This document shows positions 39,609 to 56,310 of a stretch of DNA of 64,000 bases, piece after piece. The notes beneath the pieces were generated by a model. The model did not search any database. It saw nothing but the letters and a program-made list of their open reading frames with translations, and was not told the DNA's origin. This DNA comes from Pagrus major (lineage: Eukaryota; Chordata; Actinopteri; Spariformes; Sparidae), in assembly GCF_040436345.1 (NCBI RefSeq), contig NC_133230.1, positions 4,857,297-4,921,296 of the forward strand, in the 5' to 3' direction. A program made the translations under genes and the position numbers. Within the stretch, counting starts at the first letter, position 1; each line of letters opens with the position of its first letter.

Positions 39609-42600
39609 TCAACGGCTGATCTGGTACACCACGTCGCCGACCTGCAGGATGCCCATCTTCTTCACAATGTGCAGCTGTCCAAACAGCGGATCCGCTTTGT
39701 AGATGTGCTTCTCGGATGGATCACACAGACGATAACTGTGAAAGAATCAGCAATCAGACAGGAAAAGAGCCCACTATGAGTTTATGTAGAAGATTCATGT
39801 AAATATTTTTCAGTTCTTAAAATTAGACTTCCTCCAGGGAAAGGAAAATTGACTGACCAAGAGTAAAAAAACTCTTTAGAAAGCACACCAAAAACAGTAC
39901 AATAACCAGTCTAGATACATCAGAAATAATACAAAACGTCTTCTTCTTCTTAAGGTTGCAGCGACCGGACATAGTTATAGACAGTTACTTTTTAACTACA
40001 GCTAGTAAATGTTTCAAACAACCTGCCTGATCAAATAAAAAGAGTAGCAGTAGTAGTGGAAAACTTTCTACCACAAAATTATCACCAAAATGTAAAACAA
40101 GAAGCTGCCCTACATAATATCGAGTTAACACTTTACCTTTTCAGTGTTTCCAGAGGCTCTTTTCTGGAGATGATACCAGTTTCAGGGTCAACTGTAGTGA
40201 AAATGCATCTGGAAACAACAGGTACAGATACGTGCATCAGTCTCTACAGTTAGAAAGACAAACTCATGCACTTCATATGATAATCATTGGTGAATTTAAT
40301 TTGTGTCCAGGGGCACCAAACCACAGACCACAGCGGTGACTGCGACGCAGCGTTGGATTTATTGTTTCTTGATAAATGAATTGATTCTGTCTCTGATTAA
40401 AATCTGTGTTGAAGCATCAACTGTGTTACCGTCCACATGACATTACACGTTGCAGTCTCACGCTGCCAATCTGGAGCTCTTCCCATGAATCCTGAAAAAA
40501 AGCAAAGCAAAGCAGTTGGTTTTTTGAGTTGGGAGATAAAATTAGTCCACGCTGCTCACACTGAAAAGGGCAAAGTATTAGTCAGAAGTAAAGGACCAAA
40601 TGATCATTTTCTCCAAACAGGAGGGAGAAGAAAACAAAACCTCACGGGCTGCAGTGTGGAGAAATACTGGATCTGTTATTCTTTAATCACTTTTGTGGTT
40701 CTGATCTAATCGTTACATGACTTTCTGGTATATATTTCATCGTCTGTGTGTTCTTACAGAAAAGAAATCAGAAATATTTGTAGACGTGTTTCTTGCTGAA
40801 AAAAAGCTAAACAACACACCTCCTCGAAGGCTTTGCAGTCACTTATGACGATGTTCGGGCGGAAACGCTCCACTGTGACATCCTTCTCTAACTTGCTGCT
40901 GAGATCTTTTACGGAGGACTCCGACAGCAGCATCACAGGTCCTACATCTGGGTAGGCAACTTGCTAGATGTAAAGGAGAATGCAATTATCAGAAGAATAA
41001 TAGCTGTCTGAAGTCGAGGCAGTTGGAGCCTTAAAATCTGGGAATAGAAAATAAGCCTGTTTACCTCAGACCGTGGGAAAAGAGGCTCAATTGTCACCGG
41101 CAATCTAGCTTTCATCTGAGGTTCATAGTGCACCAAGCGAAAGATTTGCTCTGTCCCCAGATAATTTGTGAGCCAGCAAGACGCGTCGTCGCCGCAGTCC
41201 CGTCCCTGAATGTCGTCACCAAACACTCTGCAGCCAAAAAAATAACAGGAAACATTCATACAAGTCTGCAATCAGAGCTGGAACAAAAGTTAATACGGAA
41301 TAAGACAAATTAACTGTTTAAACTTGCTCTAAAATGAGATCATTTGAATCATCAACAATATCTAGACTACAATATCTTGCCAATAAATAGTTTTTTAATT
41401 TTGTGCCAAGTAGTTCACTCATTCCAGCCTCTCAGATGTGTGGATTTGCTGCTTTTTCTGTGTTTTATATGATTGTAAACTGAATATTTGGGTTTTTTTT
41501 GACTGTTAATAGAACAAAAGAAGAAGACATGAACTGTCAGAAATAGTAATATAAAAATAATAATTGCTGGCATAGCAACCTCTAGTTGTCTGTATCTTTT
41601 TAATATTTTTAAATGTTATTAATGACAGTCATGAACATATATTCACCCAAAAAAAGTCAGATGAAGTTTCGCTGTCAACAAAACATTTCTGGAGCTGCAC
41701 AGAAAAAAAACAGAGTTGCAGCATTAGGCAGCTCATCGGGGAAGTCCAAGTTTCTGGAAAGCCCCATGATCCAAAAAAAGTTGGCATTCATCCCTCCTGA
41801 AGCGGATGCAGGTGCTTAACCGCACAACAAGTGTGTAAATGACATCTAGCATTACGCCTAACAAGCTGTTTTGTGATTTTATTTGGTTGTTCCCATCTAC
41901 TTTAGTTGTTTATGCCGCGACGCTGTTTTGCTCTGAAGCTCCAGAAATGTTTTGTGGACTACGAAACTTCACCTGACCTTCCATCTTCAGGGTTGTGAGT
42001 CGATAAACACTGAATTTTCATTTTTCGGTGAACTTTTCCTTTGACCAGCTGCAGAGGAGTGGGTACTGGAAAAAAAAAATTCCCAGCATACCCCTCTCTT
42101 TCCTCATATTTCACGTCTCTCTACACTGTCAAATAAAGGTGAAAAAATGATCAAAGTCAGAGAAGATAGAAGGTGCCAAAATGAAATCCCGATGTGAAAC
42201 CTGCAGTTGGTGACCGGGTTGTTGGTCTGCTTGAAGGGGAATCGCAGCTCCTCCATGTTTGGTCCGTTCAGGCAAACATGACCTCCCTCGCAGGTCAGAG
42301 ACACCAACACCAGACGAGGCTGCTGCCTGCCCGTCACCATCCGACCCTCATCTGTGACCACCAGCCAGTGACTGCAATCAAAACAAACAGAACTGTGGAT
42401 TGTCCTCATTTGCAACATTTGGCATCCCTGGATTAATGCCAACATCCAGACAACAAACCTGCACTCTGAACGCAGGAAAGTAAACAACACCAGATTGATG
42501 ACATCATATGTTGTCACTGATACAGCAGCAGAGAAATCCCAGATTTTCATGAAGTCCTGCTTTTTTTTTATTGAATCTTATCTTAAACGAAATGTGGGTA

Positions 42601-43847
42601 ATTCCCTCAGAAAAGCCGGCAAGGTTGAAAATCTAAGTAAAGCAAAGGCAAGTTGTTTCTTTTTGTGCCATTTTGTGTCCCTGAGTGAATTAAACTCAAG
42701 GGCACAAAATGGCACAAATAAAAGTCTAGAAAGTCTTTTTGTTCATTTTTTGGAAAAAGACAAAATAGATATGGATGTTAAAAGATACATAAGAGATCAA
42801 AATTATGAGACACTACATGTTAAGTCCAGTCAGTTTTATTTATATAACAGTTACATCGCCTTACCATCGGCTTTACAATCTAAAAAACTAGAACATTTTA
42901 AATAAAAATGACGACATGAGTGTCTTGTACTTTGGACCTCAGGTGTGTCTTAATGTTGACATGCCATTTTTGTTATCATTCCTTATATTTTACATTTAAG
43001 AGACACCGGAAAACCCTCTGAAAATGAAAATGGCCAATTAGGATGCTGTGTGACAGGAGGTGAAAATGTGTATATGTGTGACCTGGTTCAAAATATGAAT
43101 CAAACCACAGCAAAGTGAGTTTAATAAGACAGTTTCTACTTACAGTGAGTAAAAGGAACAATACGCATAACTGAGCACTATGAAGCTGTCGTATCATATC
43201 TCATAGTTTGATGCACATATTTTTATTTATGTTGTATTTCTGATTTCTGACACCCACGTGGATTTTCATGCATTTTTCCAGATCAGACTTCCTTTCAGAT
43301 CAAACCATTTCAAGAATCTATAATAATGCATCATATTTTATTGTTGCGCGTGTGTTTTGAAAGTTACTCCAGCTGTCATGGAAGTGTTACGTAAACAAAT
43401 GTGCGTAAAAAGATGTACTGGACACACTGGGAAGAAAAAAATCAAGTAAGAGTTGGTGAATATGTTTGTGTGACCATGATGTGTTTTTATCTGAACAGCT
43501 CAGTGAGTCTCTGACTGTGACAAACATGAATCTTCAGCTGTAAACACTCACCGATCCTGCAGCTCTCCAAACTTCAAGCCGAACTTCTGGCACTCTGCGA
43601 GCGCCACAGACGTCGCTTTGCCAGACTTGAGAGGGTGAATGAGGAGCTGCGACACGACGCCTACACGAATAAGCTTTTCTGGCTTTCGCAGATATTTATA
43701 TCCGAGACCCAATCCCAGAAAAGCAACGCCGGCTCCACCGATCAGAAGAGCGGTTGTCTTCTGCTGGGCCAACGTGTTCACAACAAGCTCTTTCAGGTCC
43801 ATTTTGGAGTCCAACAGACTTTTCTGCGCGACCAATGAACTTTTCAT
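39609..43847 (-). CDS. mtarc1: Mitochondrial amidoxime-reducing component (mARC/MOSC protein)
   Basis: The 7 exons on the minus strand are 43847-43552, 42371-42201, 41227-41065, 40963-40820, 40491-40430, 40208-40137 and 39735-39609. They total 1035 nt, 344 aa (human mARC1 337). The N-terminus has a Gly/Leu-rich transmembrane anchor (about 32-50) expected to hold it in the outer mitochondrial membrane, then the MOSC N-terminal beta-barrel and the MOSC domain. Matches to human mARC1 include [24 protein letters not shown] and [20 protein letters not shown]. Cys280 in RCIFTTVDP fits the conserved molybdenum-ligand cysteine. It reduces N-hydroxylated substrates with cytochrome b5 and b5 reductase. 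The start could instead be the Met at 43802. Whether the fish gene is one-to-one with MTARC1 or MTARC2 is not resolved here. Confidence 0.93.
41340..41520. mobile_element. Fragment of the GGGCTGCAACTA-type repeat in mtarc1 intron 2
   Basis: It shares GTGTGGATTTGCTGC, TTTTCTGTGTTTTATATGATT and GACTGTTAATAGAACAAAAG with the family at 14905-15232 and 57470-57790. Truncated, no coding content. Confidence 0.45.
41640..42040. mobile_element. Foldback element in mtarc1 intron 2
   Basis: The left arm (about 41642-41697: ATTCACCC ... ATGAAGTTTCG ... AAAACATTTCTGGAGCT) is mirrored by the right arm (about 41934-42038: AGCTCCAGAAATGTTTT ... CGAAACTTCACCTGAC ... CATTTTTCGGTGAAC). It shares end words with 45596-45785. 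The arms are 80-90% complementary by eye. Confidence 0.65.
42662..42718. other. Near-perfect 57-nt hairpin in mtarc1 intron 1
   Basis: The left arm 42662-42686 (TTTGTGCCATTTTGTG...) pairs with 42694-42718 over 25 positions, with 24 of 25 able to pair on the plus strand (one G-U) and a 7-nt loop. Either a miniature palindromic transposon or a structured RNA. No conservation evidence is available here. Confidence 0.8.
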
Positions 43848-45595
43848 TAAAGACACAGCAGCCTCTGCGTGTAACGTTCAGGGACCCTCGTTCACAGACG
43901 CCCACTGACAATAAGAGGGTGTTTCACTGCCATAAGTGAAAGAAGCAATTTACAAAATCATTTTTAAACAGGAGTAAACACATGCTGTGATATCTTAGCA
44001 AAAAAACAAACAAACAAACAAAACAGAAAGTAAATTATACATATATTTACATACATATTTTTATTTTGATGATAACAGCTTACAGCTCATTAAAATCAAA
44101 AATCCACTATCTCAAAATAATATAAGTATAACATAAGACCAATAAAAAAAAGGATTTATAATACAGAAAATGTCAAAAAAACCAAAACAATTATCAGATC
44201 TGATATTAAACATATTTCTGAGCACTAATTTGGCTCTGATGCAGCATGTAATCTGAAAAGTAACTAGTAACTTACATTATTAATGTAGTGAGTAAAAAGT
44301 ATAATGGTTGCCAGAGGAGGTAACTCAAATTTGTACTTGTACATGTCAAAAACTGCTATAAAATACTAAATATTAAAATATTTTAAAGAAACAGTGGCAT
44401 CATGTAAACAAACTGGTATTTAAAGGGTGAAAATCCTGAAAATGAATGAATGTTTGGTTGTTATTATCAGGATGATGATGATATTAATATATAGTATTTT
44501 TATGGCATGGACATTTTTTTTTGTACTAAATGTCGTCATAAAAAGTAACTTCTTATTTTTGTATTTTCTATCAGTTGCATGAGGGTTCATCTTGTTTGCC
44601 ATTACATTCATTTCAGTGAGACAAACATCTCACCGCTTGGGCCTTCATCAAATAAATTTGCCTCATCATGCATGTAGGTAATTAGCTTTATTCAGTGTAA
44701 TAAATTAGTGGAAAAGATTTTTTTTAAAAGTCTCTGTATTAACAAATACAAAACAAACTGGCATAAATATGTGACAGACATCTTCACTTTCAACCTGCCC
44801 AGAATTTTTCTAAAAACAGAGAAGAAACCAAGTGACGTGATGCCACAGTTGACCTTCTCAGTGGAACTATTTTTGTCTTTGACATAGATACTCAGGTCTA
44901 TGGCCAAAGTAGAAAACAGCAGATGCTCCAGCCACAGGGGGTCAATACAGGGATTTGTCGAATGGATACTCCTTCTGTTGCTTTTCTGTGCACATCTAAT
45001 GGCTGAAGGCAGATTTACAGGCACCGGGCCAGGCATTACAAGCTGGTTTGATGTTGCAGTGGCAAGCAAATTTTTGATAAGGAGACACACTCGTAATCGC
45101 TCCCTTCTCACCAACTGAGACTGTGATGTTATAATTCTGCTCCGGTGGATACAACAGTTTGAATTGTGGTTTTACACATTTATCTCATAGGACCAGATTT
45201 TTAAAGATTTCCCTGATCTTTGATCATCGCCGAACTACTTTCATATTGAGTCGTATAGAGCAGTAATTGTCAATCTCAGCCTAGATGTAGTATTCAAGCA
45301 GTGACGTGGGATCACAAGTAGACGTTTCTTTTCATTTTGAGGCGTCACAAGCCAAAATAGTTGGGAATCCCTGATATAAAGCATTACTTACATACAGTAT
45401 TTTATTTGGCCTTTTTTAACTGGCCTTTCGTGAAGCTACTCCACAGATGGCAGCATGACTCCACACGGAAACATGAAGACTTGGTGCATGAAAGATGTCC
45501 AAAAACAACAACATAGCCAGTGTAAAAAAAATGGAAGGACAAACATGTTACAGAAGGGTGGAAAGAAAAGCAATGCAGTATCCCTGTAGTGAATG

Positions 45596-45785
45596 TTAAA
45601 GGATAAGGTCACCCAAAAATGAAAATTCACTTGCCTCCATGCTGATGGAGAGCCATTTTATTTTTCTTTTGTTCCAGGTGGGTTTTTTTTTATGTTTTAA
45701 AACAAGTTTCCATATGAAACTTCACCTGACATTCCATCAGCAGGAGAATGACTTATTTTCATTTTTGGATGAACTCATCCTTTAA
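45596..45785. mobile_element. Foldback MITE, TTAAAGGATAAGGTCACCC ends
   Basis: The left end TTAAAGGATAAGGTCACCC, followed by AAAAATGAAAAT, is mirrored by ATTTTTGGATGAACTCATC then CTTTAA at the right end. It is 190 bp long with no coding content. It shares GAAACTTCACCTGAC and the end design with 41640-42040. Confidence 0.75.
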
Positions 45786-45810
45786 CAATGTTCACTTTTA
45801 ATGGTGTGGA

Positions 45811-46035
45811 AGTGAGCAATATTATGTAACATTTTCCCCTTAAAAACAGCTTCAAAATCATGTTGATGATACAGTGTCTTGTAATAGGGTGCGTTACATC
45901 TGACAAATGTATTCACGACAGTGGTGGTGCGCTCAGAAACTGTGGGGGGAGCCAAATCACACAAAATGCCAATTTCTGTTGCTTTCACATTGTAAACTTT
46001 TAATCTTTATGAGGCTGAATTATATTTGCTTGTAA
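45811..46035. mobile_element. Internally deleted copy of the 26993-27398 MITE
   Basis: The same blocks occur in the same order as at 26993-27398 (AAAATCATGTTGATG, CAGTGTCTTGTAA, TTACATCTGACAAAT, CTCAGAAACTGTGGGG, AAATGCCAATTTCTGTT). The stretch between the GTCTTGTAA and TTACATCTGACAAAT blocks (about 140 bp in the other copy) is missing. Confidence 0.7.
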
Positions 46036-47117
46036 AAAATATGACATTTATGCATGTTTGTATGAGCCCTGACTGAAAGGCTCTGGGTTAGACTAGAAAT
46101 TCACTGGAATTAATTTAGTGAAAGTTTCCAGGAAACTTTTATGAAATTATTTTAATATTATAGACCCGCATCAACACGTCTGGCAGTCTCATCAAAAGCC
46201 AAATATTAGGCATGTTTTGGTGATTGAAAACACAACATTAAGACCTTTTCCATTTACTGCTGAAATGTTCCCATTATTTTGTCCACTCTCTGCCTGCTCT
46301 ACCACATGATGATGATGATGAGCTAAATATAACAAAAATACATACCGCCACAAACGATGACATAATGATACACCGCCATACTTTCCGCTCGTGACTAACC
46401 TGCTGTAGGTTGTCCGGAACTGGACTTCAGTCAGAATTCACAGGGGGACACCATCTGGACCGAACAGTCTTTTCTATACATTCAGCAGGCTTTTCTCACA
46501 CCGTACATGTTGATAAACAGCATGGGGACGGTGACATCACATGACTACATCTTATACAGAACTTAAAGTGTATAAAAGATATATTTTATTAATCTTATCT
46601 GTAATTTATAATTCATTTATCTGGTGATCAGCCAGCAAAACAACAGTAAAACTGAAAAACAGTCAGAGGTTTTCGGATTAAACATCCATCTTTTTAATGT
46701 TTTCTGTTAATGTTCTTTTCTGGGTAAAATAGTACAGTGTTGTTTCAAACTACATGCGATATGCATGATTTGCTTTGACAGACAAATTGATTGTGCACGC
46801 CTCCCTTGGCAAGTTGCTCTGTTGTGTGTTCAAGTACGACTCATGTTTAAAAAACATTTTATTGTCCAAGTAAAACAGAGAAACCTGTTCATGCTAGTGC
46901 ATGTAGTCCTACTTCAAAACTAATACAGTACTTGCATGTAAGTATATAGGCTGTTGTTTCTGGGTTGCTTATTGTTAAAAGCAAGTCAAAAGCAGAAAGC
47001 ATCGTAATCATCATTTTTCTTTCATTATCATGTGCAAATAGGACTTATATGTCAGCGAGTTACAGTACAGTCACAAAGAGTCCATTTCCCCAATATAGAT
47101 TATATCAGTGTCTTAAA

Positions 47118-47806
47118 GGCCCTGTTCAGAACTGGTATTAACATCCGACCTGAGTGATAAGATCACAAGTGGACAAATATAAACTCGTCATTTCACAATT
47201 TAAATCTTGTGATTAAATCTCACTTTCCCCACTCTATATGCAAGTATATGTTTTTTACACATAGAAAGAAATATCTTCATGTATAACGTTTGCCGAATTA
47301 ACAAGTAGGCCCAAATAGTTAAGAATGTGTTGTAGACAGCATTTCACAATGACAACATTTTATGTGGTTTCTCCAACGCAAAAAGTCTCAAAATGTAGCA
47401 GTTTTCTTAAGGGAATCTGTCATTAGTTATCGTTAACTGTATTTGTATCTTTATGTTTTGTGTTTAATGCCGAATTTACAAGAAGGCACTAATGATTTAG
47501 AATTTGCTGAAGCTGTTGCATAAATTTCGAGTTTCTCCTCATGCAACAACTTTTAAAATCATGCGATTTGGTAAGGGAGTCCGGTGATAATGCTCTTACC
47601 AGACCCCCTTAGCAAATCACACAATTTTGAGAGTTGTTGAGTGAGTAGAAACTTTAAGTAGTACATCAAGTTGTTTCTTTCCTTGTAAAGTGTCAGTTTG
47701 TCCCAACACCTGTCATTTATACTAAAACATCATGTCTGTTCGTATGTGAAATTGTTTTTTGCATACAGAGCGGGGACGCATGTTAACACCAGATCTGAAC
47801 AGGGCC
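47118..47806. mobile_element. Non-autonomous DNA transposon with internal tandem duplication and hairpin
   Basis: The ends are imperfect inverted repeats: GGCCCTGTTCAGAACTGG then TATTAACAT on the left, mirrored by ATGTTAACACCAGATCTG then AACAGGGCC on the right. Inside are two tandem related units of about 178 bp (starting near 47289 and 47467, each with TGCCGAATT and TCTCC...CAAA blocks). The second runs into a large hairpin (47530-47654) with arms of about 55 bp. No transposase is visible, and the target duplication is unclear (possibly AAA). Confidence 0.75.
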
Positions 47807-48558
47807 AAATAAACACCACACAAGATAAAATATTTGCAAGTAGTTTTTGGCACTTGTTTTATGTCCACTGTGTGTCACATGGGCGGTATTCCACCCAACA
47901 ATGCAAAACAATACATGGCAGAAAGTCAGAAATAAAAAATCCACCTTCAGATATTCAGAATATCATCAATCTGTGTGTGAGAGTGATCTCTAAATCTTAA
48001 AATTCATTTTCCAGTGCCCACATTCCCATCGTCCTGACTCATGTAATGTTTCTTCAGCTGGGGCCAGTACATTTACTCAAGTAAGTTCAAATTTTAAGAC
48101 ATTTGTAATTAACTTGACCTTTATCTTGAACTAATTTGTAGCTGAGACAAATAAACTTAACGTAATGTCACATCATGTCGCTGTTGAAAAAATACACCAA
48201 AATAGGCCCTTTTTCCATCAATCACAGAGACTACGTCCTCTGTGGCATAATTGTGTTTGATTGACATCCATTGTCTAAACACAGAAAACTCCCTCCCATC
48301 TGTCACTCCGAAACTGTTCCTAAAAATAGTTTGCATCTAGGCTACAGTTTGATCCAGATGTGATTGGGAAAGCTCTGCAAACTTCATGTCTGAGTAGTTG
48401 TGTGTAGTCAGACTTACTGTGAAGCCTCCTTCTCCTTCAGGTCCAAAGAGCAGAGCAGAGAAATAGATTCATAAACCAAACATTTGATAGATAATCATTA
48501 ACCACGTTCAGGGACCAATCTGTTTTTTTGTTTTTTTTTCATCTGGTAGGCTGAAAGC

Positions 48559-48956
48559 TTTAAAGGAATATTTCAATAATTCTGGGAATATTTGCTTTGC
48601 TCTGTGCATCATAACAATAAAATATAATAGGTGTTCACTAGGTGTTTGCTTTTGCTCCATGGCCCACCATTAAGTTTCTGTTTTTTGTGAGTGTGGTTAA
48701 AAGGAATAGAGTATATTCAAACCACTGTCATGTCTGTGTGCTCGAAATGAAGCTACAGCCAAGACACCGTTTAGAGGTGTTGGTAGAGGTATTTTGGACA
48801 GTTTATCTGTTTCCCCTGTTTCCATTTGCTATTCTTAGCTAAGCTAATGACTCACAGTTATTACAGTGATATCAATCTTGTCATCTAACTTTGGGCAAGA
48901 CAGCGGAAAAACACATCTTCAATTTAAATCATAGAAATGTTGAACTATTCCTTTAA
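48559..48956 (+). mobile_element. MITE, TTAAAGGAATA ends (TTAGCTTAGC family)
   Basis: The left end TTAAAGGAATATTTCAA is mirrored by TTGAACTATTCCTTTAA at the right end. The interior has ATGAAGCTACAGCC, TTTCCCCTGTTTCC and TTCTTAGCTAAGCTAATG in plus orientation. It is the most complete copy of this family in the window. Confidence 0.75.
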
Positions 48957-49682
48957 TAGTGCAATCGCTGTACCATTCAAGTAACCACATGTTTGGCGTG
49001 TAGTTAATCAGTGCCAAATGGCGATGAATGTTACCAACCCTGCGGCATATACCAAGCTTGTAAAATGAATCATGTTCAGTTTTTGTTGAGATCCTCAGAG
49101 CTGTTGATTTAACCCGATGGTCATTTTTTAAAGCTGTGATCTGTAGTGTTGTTGTGTGTTTCAGTCAGCGCTGGTGAGTGTCTACTTCTGTCATAATGCA
49201 GTTTTACTGTGTTCGGGATATGTCATCGTGATTCTTTGAACCTCTCCACTTGTGACGTTACATAATTTTGCAGTGTTTGTGGCTGATGCACCAGAATTTT
49301 GGGCAGAGAGCGCTGAAAATCCCCAACAACAGAGGCAGCTACACAGGGAATGAGTCACGCAGATACCAGTGTGTGTCAGCTCTCATAAAGTTCTGAAAAT
49401 CACGAGTTGTGTGTATATGTTTTTAGGACCAGAGAGTGGATTGATGCTGCATCAGCCACAAACGCCTAACACAAGAAGACCAACTCACACTACAAACTAC
49501 AACTTTAAGAAATATCCCCTGAACTGAATCATTATCCAGGGATTATTAGCAAAAATACAAAACTGGGATTTACTGCAGATCTGTTGCCTAAGAAGTTTCA
49601 GTTTTTCATCACTTCATTTCATTGCTCAACTGACTGAACCTGTTCTGCCAGTGTTTGGTTGCCTAAAAGTTGTGTACACTAG

Positions 49683-50470
49683 GGCTTCAACTGCCATTAT
49701 TTTTTAGATTATTCTCGCAGATAACTGATGAATCATTCATGCTCACCACAACTTCCCAGAGCACAAAGTGACGTCTTGAAATTGCTTCTTGTTTTCAAAC
49801 CACAAGCCCTAAACCTAAAGTCTATTCGTTTGCTGTCATAAGTAACAAAGAAAACAGGCCGGCTGCCAGGACAACATGTTGGCAATGGAATTACATGCAA
49901 AGCCAGTGACTGCAGTTTGAGACAGTGTTTCAAACACTGGGTATTTTTGACAAGGGACCGTGGCATTTCAACATTTCTTGGCATGACATCACTGTATATT
50001 TTGTACAGTGACTGGGTGTTTTTAACGAGACCTCAGGACATCTCAAGTTGTGTTCGTGGCAACCCAAAACAGGTATTTTAAGCCAATGCACAATCTTTTC
50101 CTAGGCCTAATCAAGTGTTTTTTTTGTGCCTAGACCTAACCAGAGCACACGAACAGCATTATCACATGATAAAATTGAAAACTGAACCAAAAGGAACAGA
50201 AAAGTTTCAACATGAAGTAACAGAAAGTTGCATCATACTTTAGCTGTGGTTTGCACCCACCGAGGAGGACGCGAGAACAAGTACAGCAGGTTATGATGAC
50301 TTCAAGGGAAAAGGTGTGAACATCAGGAGAAATATGGGAGAATTGTGCCCACAGGAGTCTACCGGGAAAATTGGGAGGGTTGGCAAGTATTACCAGTAAA
50401 TGTTTGGAAAATGACATAAACAAATCAATTAATCGATTGGCAAAATAGTTGGCTAATTGTTGCAGCTCTA
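49683..50470. mobile_element. Long copy of the GGGCTGCAACTA-type repeat
   Basis: It opens GGGCTTCAACTGCCATTATT and closes GGCTAATTGTTGCAGCTC, the inverted ends of the family. The interior (790 bp) is longer than the usual few hundred bases, so another insertion may lie within it; I could not define one. Confidence 0.5.
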
Positions 50471-50790
50471 CTTTACACCACATGTGCTGCGGCGCGTTCA
50501 TGTATTCATGTGCAGTGACCCACAAAAAAGCATATAGGACGCCCCTGAATATGACCTCAAACATCCAAACATTGCGAGTTGTGCTCTTTCTCAATCTGAG
50601 TAAGACTTTGCTGTTTACAGTACTGTATGTGCTTTTCCCTTTTGCGTGTCCTACAGTTGGTTTACTGGGATTATAGCACCACAAACATCTACTTGCAGTC
50701 ACGTCCTTGCTGTGAGGACTGCCAAGTATCTGTTGTCCGCTTGGCAGTATAGACACGTTGTGCTGTACTGAAATCTGCTGTATGGGAAGG

Positions 50791-55088
<4,298 letters not shown>

Positions 55089-56039
55089 TTAAAATAAAAA
55101 GCATCAAGTGCAGGTGGGAGCTGAGCTGAGAGACTCGGTGCGACCTTCCTCCTGGCGGACTCCGGATCCAACAGAGGGGAGACTTTGGAGACGGAGCTGT
55201 TCTCTCAGCACCACCCCCACATCACAGTTGGGTTGCTACTGTATTTGGACTATTTGTCACCGACTTATATTTAGACTGTGCAGAAAAGAAACACAGGGCA
55301 ATCCCACAGACGTACCAGAAGCGTCTTGTTGGAGTAAAAAGCGCTCACCTATCCGGAGTTTTACGCACAGGACAGGAACACACACACAGCTCTCTTCCTT
55401 GAGGCCAAAATAAACGGGTAGTCTCCTCTTCAGCAGAGGTGCTTCCGCCACCAACAAGTAGTCCCTAACGTACTCAAATAATGACTCTGCTGTGTGATTC
55501 ATGTGTTCATTCACAGATAAAATATTTACCTAGTGGCTATTTAAACAGAGTAGCTCCACTGGCTTCACAAGTTGTCTAGCAACCTATAACCATTCTCACC
55601 GTGAGCAAATATTTAAAAGTCACATCCTTTTCAGGTGAGCAGCCCGCAGGAGTAACAAAGGAAAGTAAGAGAGTGATTATGAAAAAAATGATTAACAGTG
55701 TGTGCTTCTTTGACAATAGAGTTTAATATCAGAGAGTTACTGTCTGTGTTTGCTCTCCTGCCTGATTAAAGCTGCACCAGGTGGAGGTCTGTCACTGCTG
55801 GTTTAAAGGATAACTCCACAGTTTACTCATAACAGAAAGTGCTCGTCAGTGTGTGAAAACAGCTGCAGCTTTAATGTCCAAAGATGAGGCCATAGTGATG
55901 TCATCAGGGTCTTATAGGTTTGACCCGCCTGAGAAAGAGCGCCTTAGAAAGTGGAGGCGAGGAGTTTGAAAGTCATGTGTAGAGCATTCATGTGGCGTCT
56001 GAACAATTAAATAAATGAGCTCCCAACTTGGAAAATTGA

Positions 56040-56310
56040 TGTGAACGCCCCCTCAAGTCAGAACAATCAGCCGATACGCACATTCTTTGCAGTGATCCCT
56101 CAAATGTGTCAAACACTTGTGACAAAGATACAGCATGGATGTAATGGCAGCAGGATATTTTACATCAGTGCACTGGAACAGTAAACTTCACATCAGCACA
56201 TATCAGACAACATATTGTACATGCCGACAGATATATTGGTGTATATCTTTCGGCATATATCTGCTGATAAAATCGGCCAACGGATATATCGGGCAGTCTC
56301 TAATCCTCAT
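56040..56310. repeat. TATCGG/ATATATC-type repeat fragment
   Basis: It runs from CAGCCGATACGCACATTC to CCAACGGATATATCGGGC, with TATATTGGTGTATATC between. The end words are inverted relatives, similar to 54340-54610. Confidence 0.4.

Larger units (their letters stand above)
43857..50790. other. Intergenic gap between mtarc1 promoter and kcnk3 3' end
   Basis: No coding exon is supported over 6.9 kb. The start carries an (AAAC)n tract near 44001-44024 and an AAGTAC-type repeat near 44250-44390. Five MITE-like elements follow, listed separately. I see nothing notable in 44400-45590, 46040-47110 or 48960-49680. The kcnk3 3' UTR should occupy some of the right end, but I could not place its polyadenylation site. 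Confidence 0.6.

Noticed and set aside
42495-42905. A 136-codon plus-strand open frame in mtarc1 intron 1
   Set aside because: It overlaps an inverted repeat, has AT-rich codon use, no recognisable domain and no splice or poly(A) context, and lies antisense within a real gene.
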